A stretch of DNA of 64,000 nucleotides from positions 82,841 through 146,840 of the forward strand of contig CANRIM010000001.1 of the NCBI GenBank assembly GCA_947630695.1, read 5' to 3'. Position numbers and translations under genes: made by a program. Of this stretch, positions 9,717 to 18,012 are shown piece by piece. The notes beneath the pieces are model-generated. The model did not search any database. It was not told the origin of the DNA and worked only from the letters and a program-made list of their open reading frames with translations. Source of the stretch: an uncultured Lachnospiraceae bacterium (GTDB lineage: Bacteria; Bacillota; Clostridia; Lachnospirales; Lachnospiraceae). The number at the start of each line of letters is the position of its first letter. The first letter of the stretch is position 1.

Positions 9717-11147
9717 ATGAAAGTCAGAATAAAACGGATTGCAGCAGTACTGCTGTGTATGGCGCTTCTTTGCGGCGCAATGTCGGTCTGCGTGTTTGCG
9801 GCGGACAAATATGACGGCTATCCCCTGGCTCAGGCAGATACGCTGAAAGGAAAAATCGTGATTTTGGACGCCGGACACGGAATTGAAAATTCCGGCGGGG
9901 CGGAAGGGTATCTGGAATCGGAATTTGCCCTTGCGGAGGTACTTTTTGTCAAACAGAATCTGGAAAACCGCGGGGCAGTCGTATATCTGACCCGATCCAC
10001 GGAAAACGACGTATATACTTATGCCAGAATGTCCTATGCAAATAATCTGGCGCTGGATGAGGTTGTGAAAAAATATCTGGCACAGCTGGAAAACGGCAAT
10101 GCCGACGCACAGAATAATCTCGATGAGATTGCCGGCCTGCAGGCAGAGCTGCAGACGGTGATCGACGATCATTCCAGGGATACGCTGTATTACAATACGC
10201 CCTATTCCATGAGCAGTCCCATCAAGGATGTGCTGCGGCGGGTGTTCGAGTATGAAAACACACCAGAAGTGTACGAAAATATGCTGTTCATTTCCATTCA
10301 TTCCAATGCGGATGAGAGCGGTACGGCCAGTGGAACCACGGTTTATTATATGAGCAACAGTTTTGCGGATTCACAGAATTATTATACGAATTATTCCAAT
10401 GAACAGCGGAAAATCAATCTGGCCACCTGGCTGGGAGAGGCAGTGTCGGAAGCAGGCGGATTTCGCAACCGGGGACTGGCCCTCAATGATTTTTATATGA
10501 TCCGGGAACACAATATTCCGGGGGCGCTGATTGAAACCGCGTTCCACAGCAATGCTGAGGACCGGGCGAAGCTGTCGGATGAAACATACCGGAAGCGGAT
10601 TGCCAATGCCATTACATTTGCGATTGAAGATTATTTTGCATACTATAAAGCTTCGGAGACCATTACCCCGGAACCGGAGATTACGCCGGAACCCACGGAA
10701 GAACCGGAACCCTTTTACAAAGCGGATCTGGATGCCGACGGTTTTGTGAGTGCTGCCGATTCGCTGGCTGTCTTAAAGCATGCGGCGCACCTGAAACGGC
10801 TGGAAGGAAGGGCACTGGAAGAAGCGGATGTGAATCGGGACGGGACGGTGGACAGCAAGGACGCCCTGATGATTTTGCAGTATGTAGCGAAGCTGATTCC
10901 GGCGGAAAATGAGGATACCTATGAATTTCCGGTTGTGACGGAGGCTCCGGAAACAGAAACACCGGGAACGGAGACCACGGAAACAGAAACGCCGGGAACG
11001 GAGACCACGGAAACAGAAACACCGGAAACGGAGACTACGGAAACAGAAACGCCGGGAACGGAGACCACGGAAACAGAAACGCCGGAGACGGTAAACCCGG
11101 AAACAGAAGTGCCGGAAACGGAGGAAATATCGGCCCCGGCAGCATAA
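9717..11147 (+). CDS. Secreted N-acetylmuramoyl-L-alanine amidase (Amidase_3) with dockerin and Thr/Glu repeat tail
   Basis: ATG 9717 follows GGAGGAAGG and gives 476 residues. Residues 1-28 are a signal peptide. The Amidase_3 domain (about 45-310) has the zinc ligands and catalytic residues in ILDAGHG, LESEFALA, SIHSNAD and ALIETAFHSN; it should cut the bond between muramic acid and the stem peptide. A roughly 100-residue helical insertion sits between the first ligands and SIHSNAD. A type I dockerin follows (about 345-400) with two calcium loops, DLDADGFVSAADSL and DVNRDGTVDSKDAL. The C-terminus is a repeated ETPGTETTET tail. A dockerin on a cell-wall amidase is unusual; no cohesin is in the window. 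Confidence 0.9.
   Translation: MKVRIKRIAAVLLCMALLCGAMSVCVFAADKYDGYPLAQADTLKGKIVILDAGHGIENSGGAEGYLESEFALAEVLFVKQNLENRGAVVYLTRSTENDVYTYARMSYANNLALDEVVKKYLAQLENGNADAQNNLDEIAGLQAELQTVIDDHSRDTLYYNTPYSMSSPIKDVLRRVFEYENTPEVYENMLFISIHSNADESGTASGTTVYYMSNSFADSQNYYTNYSNEQRKINLATWLGEAVSEAGGFRNRGLALNDFYMIREHNIPGALIETAFHSNAEDRAKLSDETYRKRIANAITFAIEDYFAYYKASETITPEPEITPEPTEEPEPFYKADLDADGFVSAADSLAVLKHAAHLKRLEGRALEEADVNRDGTVDSKDALMILQYVAKLIPAENEDTYEFPVVTEAPETETPGTETTETETPGTETTETETPETETTETETPGTETTETETPETVNPETEVPETEEISAPAA
10947..11095 (+). repeat. 30-bp tandem repeat encoding the acidic Thr tail
   Basis: Just under five copies of a 30-base unit beginning ACGGAAACAGAAACGCCGG, differing at a few positions (A/G before CCGG, GGG or GGA). 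It encodes TETETPGTET-type decapeptides at the end of the amidase. The high identity suggests recent copy-number change by slippage. Confidence 0.85.
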
Positions 11148-11152
11148 AATAG

Positions 11153-11181
11153 TTGACATCTTTTTGTTTAGATTTTATAAT
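11153..11181 (+). promoter_or_regulatory. livJ: Consensus sigma-A promoter of the liv operon
   Basis: Perfect TTGACA (11153-11158), 17-nt spacer, perfect TATAAT (11176-11181), flanked by T-rich DNA. It starts 5 bases after the amidase stop codon and should be very strong. Confidence 0.9.
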
Positions 11182-11224
11182 TCAAAACAAATTGGCCGCC
11201 ATATTTGCAGGATTGAAAAATATA

Positions 11225-11260
11225 AAAACGGCTTTACTGATTTTGAGTGGAGCCGTTTTA
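11225..11260 (+). terminator. Hairpin in the livJ leader, possible attenuator or read-through terminator
   Basis: AAAACGGCT (11225-11233) pairs with AGCCGTTTT (11251-11259). It lies between the consensus promoter and livJ, so any termination here would control the liv operon itself. The trailing sequence (ATGTTTCAT) has a poor T-run, so strength is doubtful. Confidence 0.45.
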
Positions 11261-11296
11261 TGTTTCATATGAAATAAAAGGAAAAGAGGTAGCAAC

Positions 11297-12421
11297 ATGA
11301 AAAACATGAAAAAGATCATGGCATTCGCACTTGCTGCAGTTATGGCAGTATCCTGTCTGACAGGCTGCGGAAAAAGCGAAAGTAAAAAGAGCGCCTATTT
11401 TATCGGCGCGACAGGTCCTTTGACCGGTGACGCAATGTCTTACGGCGTTTCCGTCAACAGAGGCGCGCAGATCGCGGTAGATGAAATCAATGAAGCCGGC
11501 GGTCTGAATGGTGTGGAATTTACTTATGAAATGAAGGATGACAAGGCAACCGCAGCCGACGCCTCCACAGGGTATGATTCTCTGTATGATGACGGTATGC
11601 AGGTTTCCATCGGCAGCGTAACTTCCGCATCCTGTGAAGCTTTTGCTTCCAAGGCAGCAGAGGATAACCTGTTCTTCATTACACCTTCCGCATCGGCGGC
11701 CAGTGTTATTGAAAACAGATCCAATGCTTTCCGTGTCTGCTTCGGTGATCCCGATCAGGGTACACTTGCTGCAGAGGAACTTTCCGAGAATTTTGAGAAG
11801 ATCGGATGTATCTATGATACCAGCGATACATATTCTACCGGTATCTGGGAAGCATTTGACGAAGAAATGAAGAATCTGGGCACAGAGTATACGGTTTGTA
11901 CGTTTGACGCGGATAACAAGAGAGATTTCTCCAGCCAGGTAGACACCCTGAAAGACTGCGATGTCATTTTCCTTCCGATTTACTATACGGAAGCCGGCCT
12001 GATTGCCAAGGCGTGCGCAGCCAAGGGCGTGGGCGCCGAGATTTTCGGTTGTGACGGACTGGACGGCGTTGCGGAGCAGATCGATTCGACGGTGACCAAC
12101 CGCATTCGTTACATCACCCCGTTTGATGTCAACAGCACCGATGAAAAGGTTGCGGCGTTTGTTTCCAAATATGAGGATGCTTACGGCGAGAAGCCCGATC
12201 AGTTTGCTGCAGACGGATATGATGCGGTTTATGCGATTTACCTTGCCATGGATGCAGCGGGCGTAAATGACGTGAAGATTTCCGCCAGCGATCTCTGCGA
12301 TAAGATTGTAGAAGCGATCACCGATGATTCCTTCTCCTATGCCGGACTGACCGGTGATATGACCTGGGATGCAAGCGGTGCCTGCACGAAGGTCCCGGTT
12401 ATTGTTGAACTGAGCAACTAA
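11297..12421 (+). CDS. livJ: Branched-chain amino-acid ABC transporter, substrate-binding lipoprotein
   Basis: This 374-residue protein captures Leu/Ile/Val or related amino acids outside the membrane. A lipoprotein signal ends in the lipobox LTGC (Cys about residue 23). The Peripla_BP_6 fold is clear: FIGATGPLTGDAMSYG at the start of the mature protein, then IAVDEINEAGGLNG, and the late TPFDVNSTDEK segment. GAGGT precedes ATG 11297. It heads the livJHMGF operon from a consensus promoter. Two hairpins separate it from livH and probably keep its transcript more abundant than the membrane parts. Confidence 0.93.
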   Translation: MKNMKKIMAFALAAVMAVSCLTGCGKSESKKSAYFIGATGPLTGDAMSYGVSVNRGAQIAVDEINEAGGLNGVEFTYEMKDDKATAADASTGYDSLYDDGMQVSIGSVTSASCEAFASKAAEDNLFFITPSASAASVIENRSNAFRVCFGDPDQGTLAAEELSENFEKIGCIYDTSDTYSTGIWEAFDEEMKNLGTEYTVCTFDADNKRDFSSQVDTLKDCDVIFLPIYYTEAGLIAKACAAKGVGAEIFGCDGLDGVAEQIDSTVTNRIRYITPFDVNSTDEKVAAFVSKYEDAYGEKPDQFAADGYDAVYAIYLAMDAAGVNDVKISASDLCDKIVEAITDDSFSYAGLTGDMTWDASGACTKVPVIVELSN

Positions 12422-12450
12422 AAACGAATCAAAATTTCATACACTTTTAC

Positions 12451-12486
12451 CGCATACGGCCGGAAAATTCCTTTCGGCCGTATGCG
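12451..12486 (+). other. Perfect 12-bp hairpin after livJ
   Basis: CGCATACGGCCG (12451-12462) pairs perfectly with CGGCCGTATGCG (12475-12486) around a 12-nt loop. No T-run follows, so it looks like an RNA-stabilising or processing hairpin rather than a terminator. Confidence 0.7.
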
Positions 12487-12496
12487 TAATTCGTGC

Positions 12497-12546
12497 CGAT
12501 ATGCAAGGCGCATGAAAGATTTTACAATTCTGCTTTTTGCATATCG
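12497..12546 (+). other. Second stem in the livJ-livH gap
   Basis: CGATATGCAA (12497-12506) pairs perfectly with TTGCATATCG (12537-12546), enclosing 30 nt that include a T-rich stretch. Together with the preceding hairpin it fills most of the 181-base gap. No other feature was seen in that gap apart from the livH ribosome site. Confidence 0.55.
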
Positions 12547-12602
12547 ATGCGAATCTGCCCGCACAAAGCGCTGCAGAGCGCAAGAAACGAAGGGAGAAGC
12601 AC

Positions 12603-13487
12603 ATGAACATAGTAAGCGGCTTGATCAACGGCCTGAGCCTGGGTGCGATCTATGCACTGATTGCTCTGGGTTATACGATGGTGTACGGCATTGCGCGTAT
12701 GCTGAATTTTGCCCACGGTGATATCATCATGGTGGGTGCTTATGCCATTTATTTTGCAGTGGGAATCAGCGACAATCCGGTGGTTTCCATTCTGGGCTCC
12801 ATTGTGTTTGCCATTCTGATATGTACGCTGATGGGCGTTATTACGGAAGGTCTGGCTTACCGGCCGCTGCGGGGCGCTTCTCCGCTGGCAGTACTGATTA
12901 CGGCCATTGGCGTCAGCTATTTTCTGCAGGGAATTGCCCAGATGGCCTTCGGCGCGAAAGCGCTGCCCATCACACTGCCGAATCTGGGAACGATTCGTCT
13001 GTTCGGTACATCCATCAGTGTGGGTACGATCATTACCCTGATCCTGGGCCTGATTCTGATGCTTGCGCTTACGCTGTTTGTCAAATATACGCGTACGGGC
13101 CGTGCAATGCTGGCCGTGTCCGAAGATAATGGCGCAGCGCAGCTGATGGGCGTCAATGTGAACCGGATCATCATGCTGACCTTTGCCATCGGTTCCGCAC
13201 TGGCGGCCTTTGCCAGTCTGTTTTATCTGTTTTCGATCCCGTCTGTGGATCCGAAGTTAGGATCCATGCCCGGTATTAAGGCATTTGCCGCGGCGGTCAT
13301 CGGCGGCATCGGTTCCATTCCCGGCGCGGTGATCGGCGGTCTGCTGCTGGGACTGATCGAAAACGTCTGCAAAACGGTTCCGGGTCTGAGCCAGTATACC
13401 CTTGCCATTGAGTTCGGAATCCTGATTCTGATGCTGTTGATCCGGCCCATCGGCATCCTCGGCAAGAAGAGGAGGGTGAAGGTCTGA
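12603..13487 (+). CDS. livH: Branched-chain amino-acid ABC transporter permease LivH
   Basis: This 294-residue membrane protein has about eight hydrophobic helices. The N-terminus (SGLINGLSLGAIYALIALGYT) and the segment MLNFAHGDIIMVGAY are hallmark LivH sequences. The cytoplasmic loop with RAMLAVSEDNGAAQLMGVN contacts the ATPases. ATG 12603 follows GGGAGAAG. It overlaps livM by one base (TGATG). Confidence 0.95.
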   Translation: MNIVSGLINGLSLGAIYALIALGYTMVYGIARMLNFAHGDIIMVGAYAIYFAVGISDNPVVSILGSIVFAILICTLMGVITEGLAYRPLRGASPLAVLITAIGVSYFLQGIAQMAFGAKALPITLPNLGTIRLFGTSISVGTIITLILGLILMLALTLFVKYTRTGRAMLAVSEDNGAAQLMGVNVNRIIMLTFAIGSALAAFASLFYLFSIPSVDPKLGSMPGIKAFAAAVIGGIGSIPGAVIGGLLLGLIENVCKTVPGLSQYTLAIEFGILILMLLIRPIGILGKKRRVKV

Positions 13488-14665
13488 TGAAACAGTATCT
13501 GAAAAATATCAAACAATCCTTTAAACTGAAAAAAAGCCTGAATTATTTTGTGATTGCGGTGTTTCTGATTGCCATGATCTGCCTGGACGCAGGCGGTATG
13601 CTGGGACGTTCCACCGTCGGTATTCTTTCCCGGATCGCCTATTGTATTATCCTGGCGGTTTCGCTGAATCTGGTCGTCGGATTTTTGGGAGAACTGTCCT
13701 TAGGACACGCAGGTTTTATGTGCGTCGGCGCCTATGTGGGCTGTTTCTGCGCAAATCTGCTGCACAAGAGCATCGCCAGCGATCTGCTGGTGCTGATCAT
13801 CGCGATGCTCATCGGCGGCGCGACGGCTGCCGTCTTCGGCTTTATCGTAGGGCTTCCGGCGCTGCGATTGCGCGGGGATTATCTGGCCATTGTCACCCTT
13901 GCCTTTGGTGAAATCGTGCGGAATATTTTCAACGGATGGGATGCCTTCGGCGGCGCCATGGGACTCAGTACAAAACCTTATGATGCGCATTCGCTGTTTA
14001 TCGTCGCTTTTATCGTTGTACTGTTTGTACTGATGGTCTGCCAGAATCTGATCCGCAGTAAGCACGGCCGTGCCATTACGGCAATCCGTGATAATGAAAT
14101 CGCGGCAAAGGCCATGGGCATCAATGTCACATACTATAAGCTGTTTGTATTCACCATCGCCGCGTTTTTCGCAGGGGTGGCAGGGGTGATCTACGGACAT
14201 TCCGTTTCCATCATCCGGCAGGATTATTTTACGTATAATTATTCCATCGACTATCTGGTTATGGTGGTCCTGGGCGGCATGGGCAGCATGAACGGCTCCA
14301 TCATTGCGGCGTCGTTGATTACGTATATCAATGTCTGGCTGCAGAATATGCTGACCGGCGATCTGGCGGGCATCAAGCAGCCGATCTACGCGCTGATTCT
14401 GATTGCGGTGGTCATGTTCAACAACGCGCCGGCGCTGAAGCCGTTCAAAGAAAGATTCAATCTCCGGAATCTCTGGGATCTAATTTTCCGTTCGCGGCGG
14501 AAACCGGAGGTCATCAAAGACGACGCCGCCGAATGGAACCGGATCGAGACGAAAATCAAGATCGACGATCTGCTGTCTGTGGAGGTGCCGCCGAACAAGG
14601 CCAATACTCCGGACAAACCGCAAAAGGACGGCGCTGCTGTCAAACCGAAGAAGGGAGGCAAATAA
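13487..14665 (+). CDS. livM: Branched-chain amino-acid ABC transporter permease LivM with C-terminal tail
   Basis: This 392-residue permease pairs with LivH. Typical LivM motifs are the LNLVVGFLGELSLGHAGF segment, LRLRGDYLAIVTLAFGEI, and the EAA-like loop with GRAITAIRDNEIAAKAMGIN. After the last helix a cytoplasmic tail of about 75 charged residues (from about 318), rich in Lys, Pro and Asp, extends beyond most homologues. The role of the tail is unknown. GGAGGG precedes the start inside livH. Confidence 0.94.
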   Translation: MKQYLKNIKQSFKLKKSLNYFVIAVFLIAMICLDAGGMLGRSTVGILSRIAYCIILAVSLNLVVGFLGELSLGHAGFMCVGAYVGCFCANLLHKSIASDLLVLIIAMLIGGATAAVFGFIVGLPALRLRGDYLAIVTLAFGEIVRNIFNGWDAFGGAMGLSTKPYDAHSLFIVAFIVVLFVLMVCQNLIRSKHGRAITAIRDNEIAAKAMGINVTYYKLFVFTIAAFFAGVAGVIYGHSVSIIRQDYFTYNYSIDYLVMVVLGGMGSMNGSIIAASLITYINVWLQNMLTGDLAGIKQPIYALILIAVVMFNNAPALKPFKERFNLRNLWDLIFRSRRKPEVIKDDAAEWNRIETKIKIDDLLSVEVPPNKANTPDKPQKDGAAVKPKKGGK

Positions 14666-14666
14666 G

Positions 14667-15437
14667 ATGTCTGATATAATGCTGAAAACAGAAAACTTAG
14701 GAATCTCCTTCGGCGGTCTGAAAGCGGTGGACAACGTCAATCTGGAAGTTAAAAAGAAACAGTTCTACGGACTGGTGGGGCCCAACGGCGCCGGCAAAAC
14801 CACGGTGTTTAATATTCTGACGGGCGTATATCAGCCCACCACCGGAAAATTTTATCTGGACGGAACCGAGTTAAACGGCAAGAGCCAGGAGACCATCAAT
14901 CATATGGGCATCGCCCGGACCTTCCAGAATATCCGGCTGTTCAGCAACATGAGCGTGATTCGAAACGTGCTGGTGGGACTGCACAATCAGAAGGAATTTC
15001 GCTGCAGCCCGTTTACAAGTATGTTCCGTATGCCGGGACATTATGATTCCGAGATCCGGATGCGTGAAAAGGCAAAGGAAATCCTGCGTATTTTTGATCT
15101 GGAAGAAGAGAGAAACAATCTTTCCTGCAATCTGCCCTACGGCAAACAGAGAAAGCTGGAAATCGCCAGGGCACTGGCCACCAATCCCAAGCTGCTGCTG
15201 CTGGATGAACCTGCGGCGGGCATGAATCCGAATGAAACCAAAGAATTGATGGATATCATTAAATTTATCCGTGACAAATACGAAGTAACCATCCTGCTGA
15301 TCGAGCATGATATGAAATTCGTCTCCGGCATTTGCGATGAAATCACCGTTCTGAATTTCGGAACCGTGCTTGCGCAGGGCGATACGAAAACAGCGCTGAA
15401 TGATCCGGAAGTCATCAGAGCGTATATCGGAGGATAG
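14667..15437 (+). CDS. livG: Branched-chain amino-acid ABC transporter ATPase LivG
   Basis: This 256-residue ATPase energises LivHM. Walker A is GPNGAGKT (about 37-44), the signature is the LivG-type LPYGKQRKLEIARAL instead of LSGGQ, and Walker B is LLLLDEPAAGMNP. The start follows GGGAGG at the end of livM, with one base between the genes. Confidence 0.96.
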   Translation: MSDIMLKTENLGISFGGLKAVDNVNLEVKKKQFYGLVGPNGAGKTTVFNILTGVYQPTTGKFYLDGTELNGKSQETINHMGIARTFQNIRLFSNMSVIRNVLVGLHNQKEFRCSPFTSMFRMPGHYDSEIRMREKAKEILRIFDLEEERNNLSCNLPYGKQRKLEIARALATNPKLLLLDEPAAGMNPNETKELMDIIKFIRDKYEVTILLIEHDMKFVSGICDEITVLNFGTVLAQGDTKTALNDPEVIRAYIGG

Positions 15438-15441
15438 GAAA

Positions 15442-16152
15442 ATGGCATTATTGGAAGTAAAGGATCTGGAAGTCTATTACGGCGTGATCCGCGCGCTGAA
15501 AGGCATCAGCTTTGAAGTCAGCAAGGGAGAAATCGTTACGCTGATCGGTGCCAACGGCGCGGGCAAAACCACCATTATGCAAAGTGTCATCGGCCTGATC
15601 CCCGCACGGGCGGGTACGGTGATTTATAACGGAACGGACATTACCAAACTTCCCTGCCACAAGATCGTCGGGCTGGGCCTGACACAGGTGCCGGAGGGAC
15701 GGCGGGTATTTCAGGAACTTTCCGTCCACGACAACCTGCTGATGGGCGCTTACAGCAGCAAGGATAAAAAACAGATCAAAAAAGATGTGGAACGTATCTG
15801 CCAGTGGTTCCCGCGGCTGGGGGAGCGGCTGACACAGATCGCCGGCACACTGTCCGGCGGCGAGCAGCAGATGCTGGCCATGGGCAGGGCAATGATGTCG
15901 CATCCGGATCTGCTGATGCTGGATGAACCTTCCATGGGACTTTCACCCCTGCTGGTGGATGAAGTGTTCGAGATCATTCAGGAGTTTCGAAAGGACGGCA
16001 CCACGATTCTTCTGGTAGAGCAGAACGCGGGAAAATCCCTTGCGATTTCCGACCGCGCCTATGTGCTGGAAAACGGGCGGATCGTACTTTCCGGAACCGG
16101 AAAAGAACTGATGGAAAGTGAAGAAGTAAAGAAAGCTTATCTCGGCGGTTGA
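15442..16152 (+). CDS. livF: Branched-chain amino-acid ABC transporter ATPase LivF
   Basis: This 236-residue second ATPase has Walker A GANGAGKT, signature LSGGEQQMLAMGRA and Walker B LLMLDEPSMGLSP, as in LivF. ATG 15442 follows GGAGGA, which overlaps the livG stop region. The gene is last in the operon and is followed by a strong terminator shared with the convergent sigE gene. Confidence 0.96.
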   Translation: MALLEVKDLEVYYGVIRALKGISFEVSKGEIVTLIGANGAGKTTIMQSVIGLIPARAGTVIYNGTDITKLPCHKIVGLGLTQVPEGRRVFQELSVHDNLLMGAYSSKDKKQIKKDVERICQWFPRLGERLTQIAGTLSGGEQQMLAMGRAMMSHPDLLMLDEPSMGLSPLLVDEVFEIIQEFRKDGTTILLVEQNAGKSLAISDRAYVLENGRIVLSGTGKELMESEEVKKAYLGG

Positions 16153-16170
16153 TGCCGGAAGACACGAAGG

Positions 16171-16212
16171 AAACCCGTAAGGCTGTGTCAGAACAGTTTT
16201 ACGGGTTTTTTT
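16171..16212 (+). terminator. Terminator of the liv operon
   Basis: AAACCCGTAA (16171-16180) pairs with TTACGGGTTT (16199-16208) and is followed by TTTT. It lies 6 bases from the end of the convergent sigE gene. Confidence 0.85.
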
Positions 16213-16217
16213 ACGGG

Positions 16218-16961
16218 TCAGTTTTCCTGACGCAGAATTTCTTTTTTCAGGCGTTTCATGATTTTCTTTTCCAGTCTGGAAATATAGGACTGGGAAATGC
16301 CCAGCAGGTCCGCCACTTCCTTCTGGGTCAGATCCCTGCCGTCTGTCCGGCCGATGCCGAAGCGCAGGGAAATGATGGTGCGTTCCCGCTCGGAAAGGCA
16401 GTTGATGGCGTCCCGCAGCATGGAGTATTCGGTTTCTTCTTCGATATTGCGGGAAATCACATCTTCATCCGTCCCCAGAATATCGGACAGCAGCAGTTCG
16501 TTGCCGTCCCAGTCGATGTTTAAGGGCTCGTCAATGGAAACCTCCAGCCGGGTCTTTTGGCTGTGGCGCAGGTACATCAGAATTTCATTTTCAATACAGC
16601 GGGACGCATAGGTGGCCAGCTTGATGTTTTTTGTAGGATTAAAAGTATTGATGGATTTGATAAGCCCGATGGTACCGATGGAAATCAGATCTTCCACGCC
16701 CACGCCGGTATTGTCGAATTTTCTGGCAATATAGACGACGAGGCGGAGATTGTGTTCGATCAGCGTGCTTTTGGCATTTTCACTGCCTTCCGCTTCCAGA
16801 CATTCGATCATCCGGGCTTCCGTGTCCGGCTCCAGCGGTGCGGGCAGCACGTCGGAACCGCCGATATAATGGATTTCGTCCTCCTGGGGCAGCAGAAAAA
16901 AGGTCTGCAGCGCATTGATGACGGGAAATCCGAGGACATTTTTCAGACTGACAGCATTCAT
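16218..16961 (-). CDS. sigE: Sporulation sigma factor sigma-E (pro-form)
   Basis: This 247-residue sigma-70 family factor directs early mother-cell transcription. The N-terminal pro-sequence (about 30 residues before IHYIGGS) should be cut by the SpoIIGA protease. Region 2 ([40 protein letters not shown]) and region 4 ([21 protein letters not shown]) closely match Bacillus subtilis sigma-E, including [21 protein letters not shown]. It overlaps spoIIGA by 4 bases and is transcribed with it from the promoter at 17768-17800. Unlike many clostridia, sigG is not directly downstream; it is on the opposite strand at 21535. Confidence 0.97.
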   Translation of the reverse strand: MNAVSLKNVLGFPVINALQTFFLLPQEDEIHYIGGSDVLPAPLEPDTEARMIECLEAEGSENAKSTLIEHNLRLVVYIARKFDNTGVGVEDLISIGTIGLIKSINTFNPTKNIKLATYASRCIENEILMYLRHSQKTRLEVSIDEPLNIDWDGNELLLSDILGTDEDVISRNIEEETEYSMLRDAINCLSERERTIISLRFGIGRTDGRDLTQKEVADLLGISQSYISRLEKKIMKRLKKEILRQEN

Positions 16962-17743
16962 GGTTTTCTCTCCGTTTGTTTCATAAATATTTCCGGACTG
17001 ACGATCATCTGATATGCGTCTGCGGGAGAAAGCGGGTAGGGACTGATACCCACCGGCGCATTCTGCAGCAGGGTTTCGCTGCCTCTGTATTCTATGTACA
17101 GAAAGGGAACATACAGCACTTTCAGCGTTCCGTTTTCACAACCCAGACTGTGAAACGCAACATCATGACAATCGTAGGCGGATGCCGGCGCCGGAAGCGC
17201 CTGCGCATTGATGATGGAAACCGGCAGACCGCTGGGAGGATCCTTCAGCAGATTTCCGGTATCCACCAGGGCACGCAGCGTTCTGGTCTGTTCGGAAATC
17301 CGGATGCGGACGTCGGCATATTTGCGGATCCGTTTTTTCAGCCGCCGCAAGATGGAAAAACCGGCGGAAAACAGCAGCCATGCGATAAAAAACAGCAGCG
17401 CGGGCGGCACTGCGGGAAGCCTGCTGCTGACGGCGGAAATGATGCCGCCGAGGATAAATGCTACGGTGTAGGTGCAGAGCAGCAGATGAAAAAAAACGGT
17501 TCCGGTCTTCGGCCGGAAGGCCGCAAAAAGCATGACAGCGCATAAAAAAAGGCCGAACAGCAGATTTACAAACAATGCGTCTGCCGGCAGAAGGAACGCG
17601 GCGGCGGTGGAACATACCGCACCGGCAGCTGCACCGCAAAGGAGTCTGCGGGCGGACACGGGTCTGTGTACCAGTTTGCTCACGGCATACAGGATCAGAT
17701 AATCCCGGATCCATTCGGTCAGAAATAAAATGTCCGCATACAT
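16958..17743 (-). CDS. spoIIGA: Sigma-E processing peptidase SpoIIGA
   Basis: This 261-residue membrane aspartic protease cleaves pro-sigma-E in response to the forespore signal SpoIIR. The N-terminal half has about five membrane helices; the C-terminal half has the aspartic protease motif ALVDTGN (about 160-166). GYISP-like and YIEYRG segments fit the family. The gene pairs directly with sigE, the invariant arrangement. Its promoter has an unusually long spacer, as in the B. subtilis spoIIG operon. Confidence 0.93.
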   Translation of the reverse strand: MYADILFLTEWIRDYLILYAVSKLVHRPVSARRLLCGAAAGAVCSTAAAFLLPADALFVNLLFGLFLCAVMLFAAFRPKTGTVFFHLLLCTYTVAFILGGIISAVSSRLPAVPPALLFFIAWLLFSAGFSILRRLKKRIRKYADVRIRISEQTRTLRALVDTGNLLKDPPSGLPVSIINAQALPAPASAYDCHDVAFHSLGCENGTLKVLYVPFLYIEYRGSETLLQNAPVGISPYPLSPADAYQMIVSPEIFMKQTERKP

Positions 17744-17767
17744 GTTCCATGTCCCTTCTGTAAAAGC

Positions 17768-17800
17768 ATTATAGTTTTTGAAAATTCAGAAAAATGTCAA
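17768..17800 (-). promoter_or_regulatory. spoIIG-type promoter with a 21-nt spacer and Spo0A-box-like -35
   Basis: On the minus strand TTGACA (17795-17800) and TATAAT (17768-17773) are both perfect but separated by 21 nt instead of 17. The B. subtilis spoIIG promoter is known for the same over-long spacing and needs Spo0A. Here TTTGACA over the -35 matches 6 of 7 bases of the inverted 0A box TTCGACA. The rest of the 269-base gap up to malQ holds a weak TGTCAAT-like site near 17840 and no clear plus-strand promoter. Confidence 0.75.
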
Positions 17801-18012
17801 AAGCGGGAAGCAAAAACGGAAAATTCATAGATTTTTATTGACAAAATGTCTGTAAAACGGACAAAAACCGGTTTTATCCGGCAGCGTCTGCGCCCCTCGA
17901 GTGCATTTGCGCAAAAATGGATTGTTTGCGCGCCGGGATTGTGATAAAACAGTTATAGACGCAGACAGGATTGCATATGTCTGCATGAAACGAAGTGATA
18001 AGGAGAAATCAG

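Noticed and set aside
10947..11095. CRISPR array or mobile repeat
   Set aside because: The 30-bp units are directly adjacent without spacers and stay in frame within the amidase tail.
17820..18012. Sigma-A promoter for malQ
   Set aside because: TTGACA at 17839 has no -10 at proper distance, and the other candidates match poorly; I could not support one.
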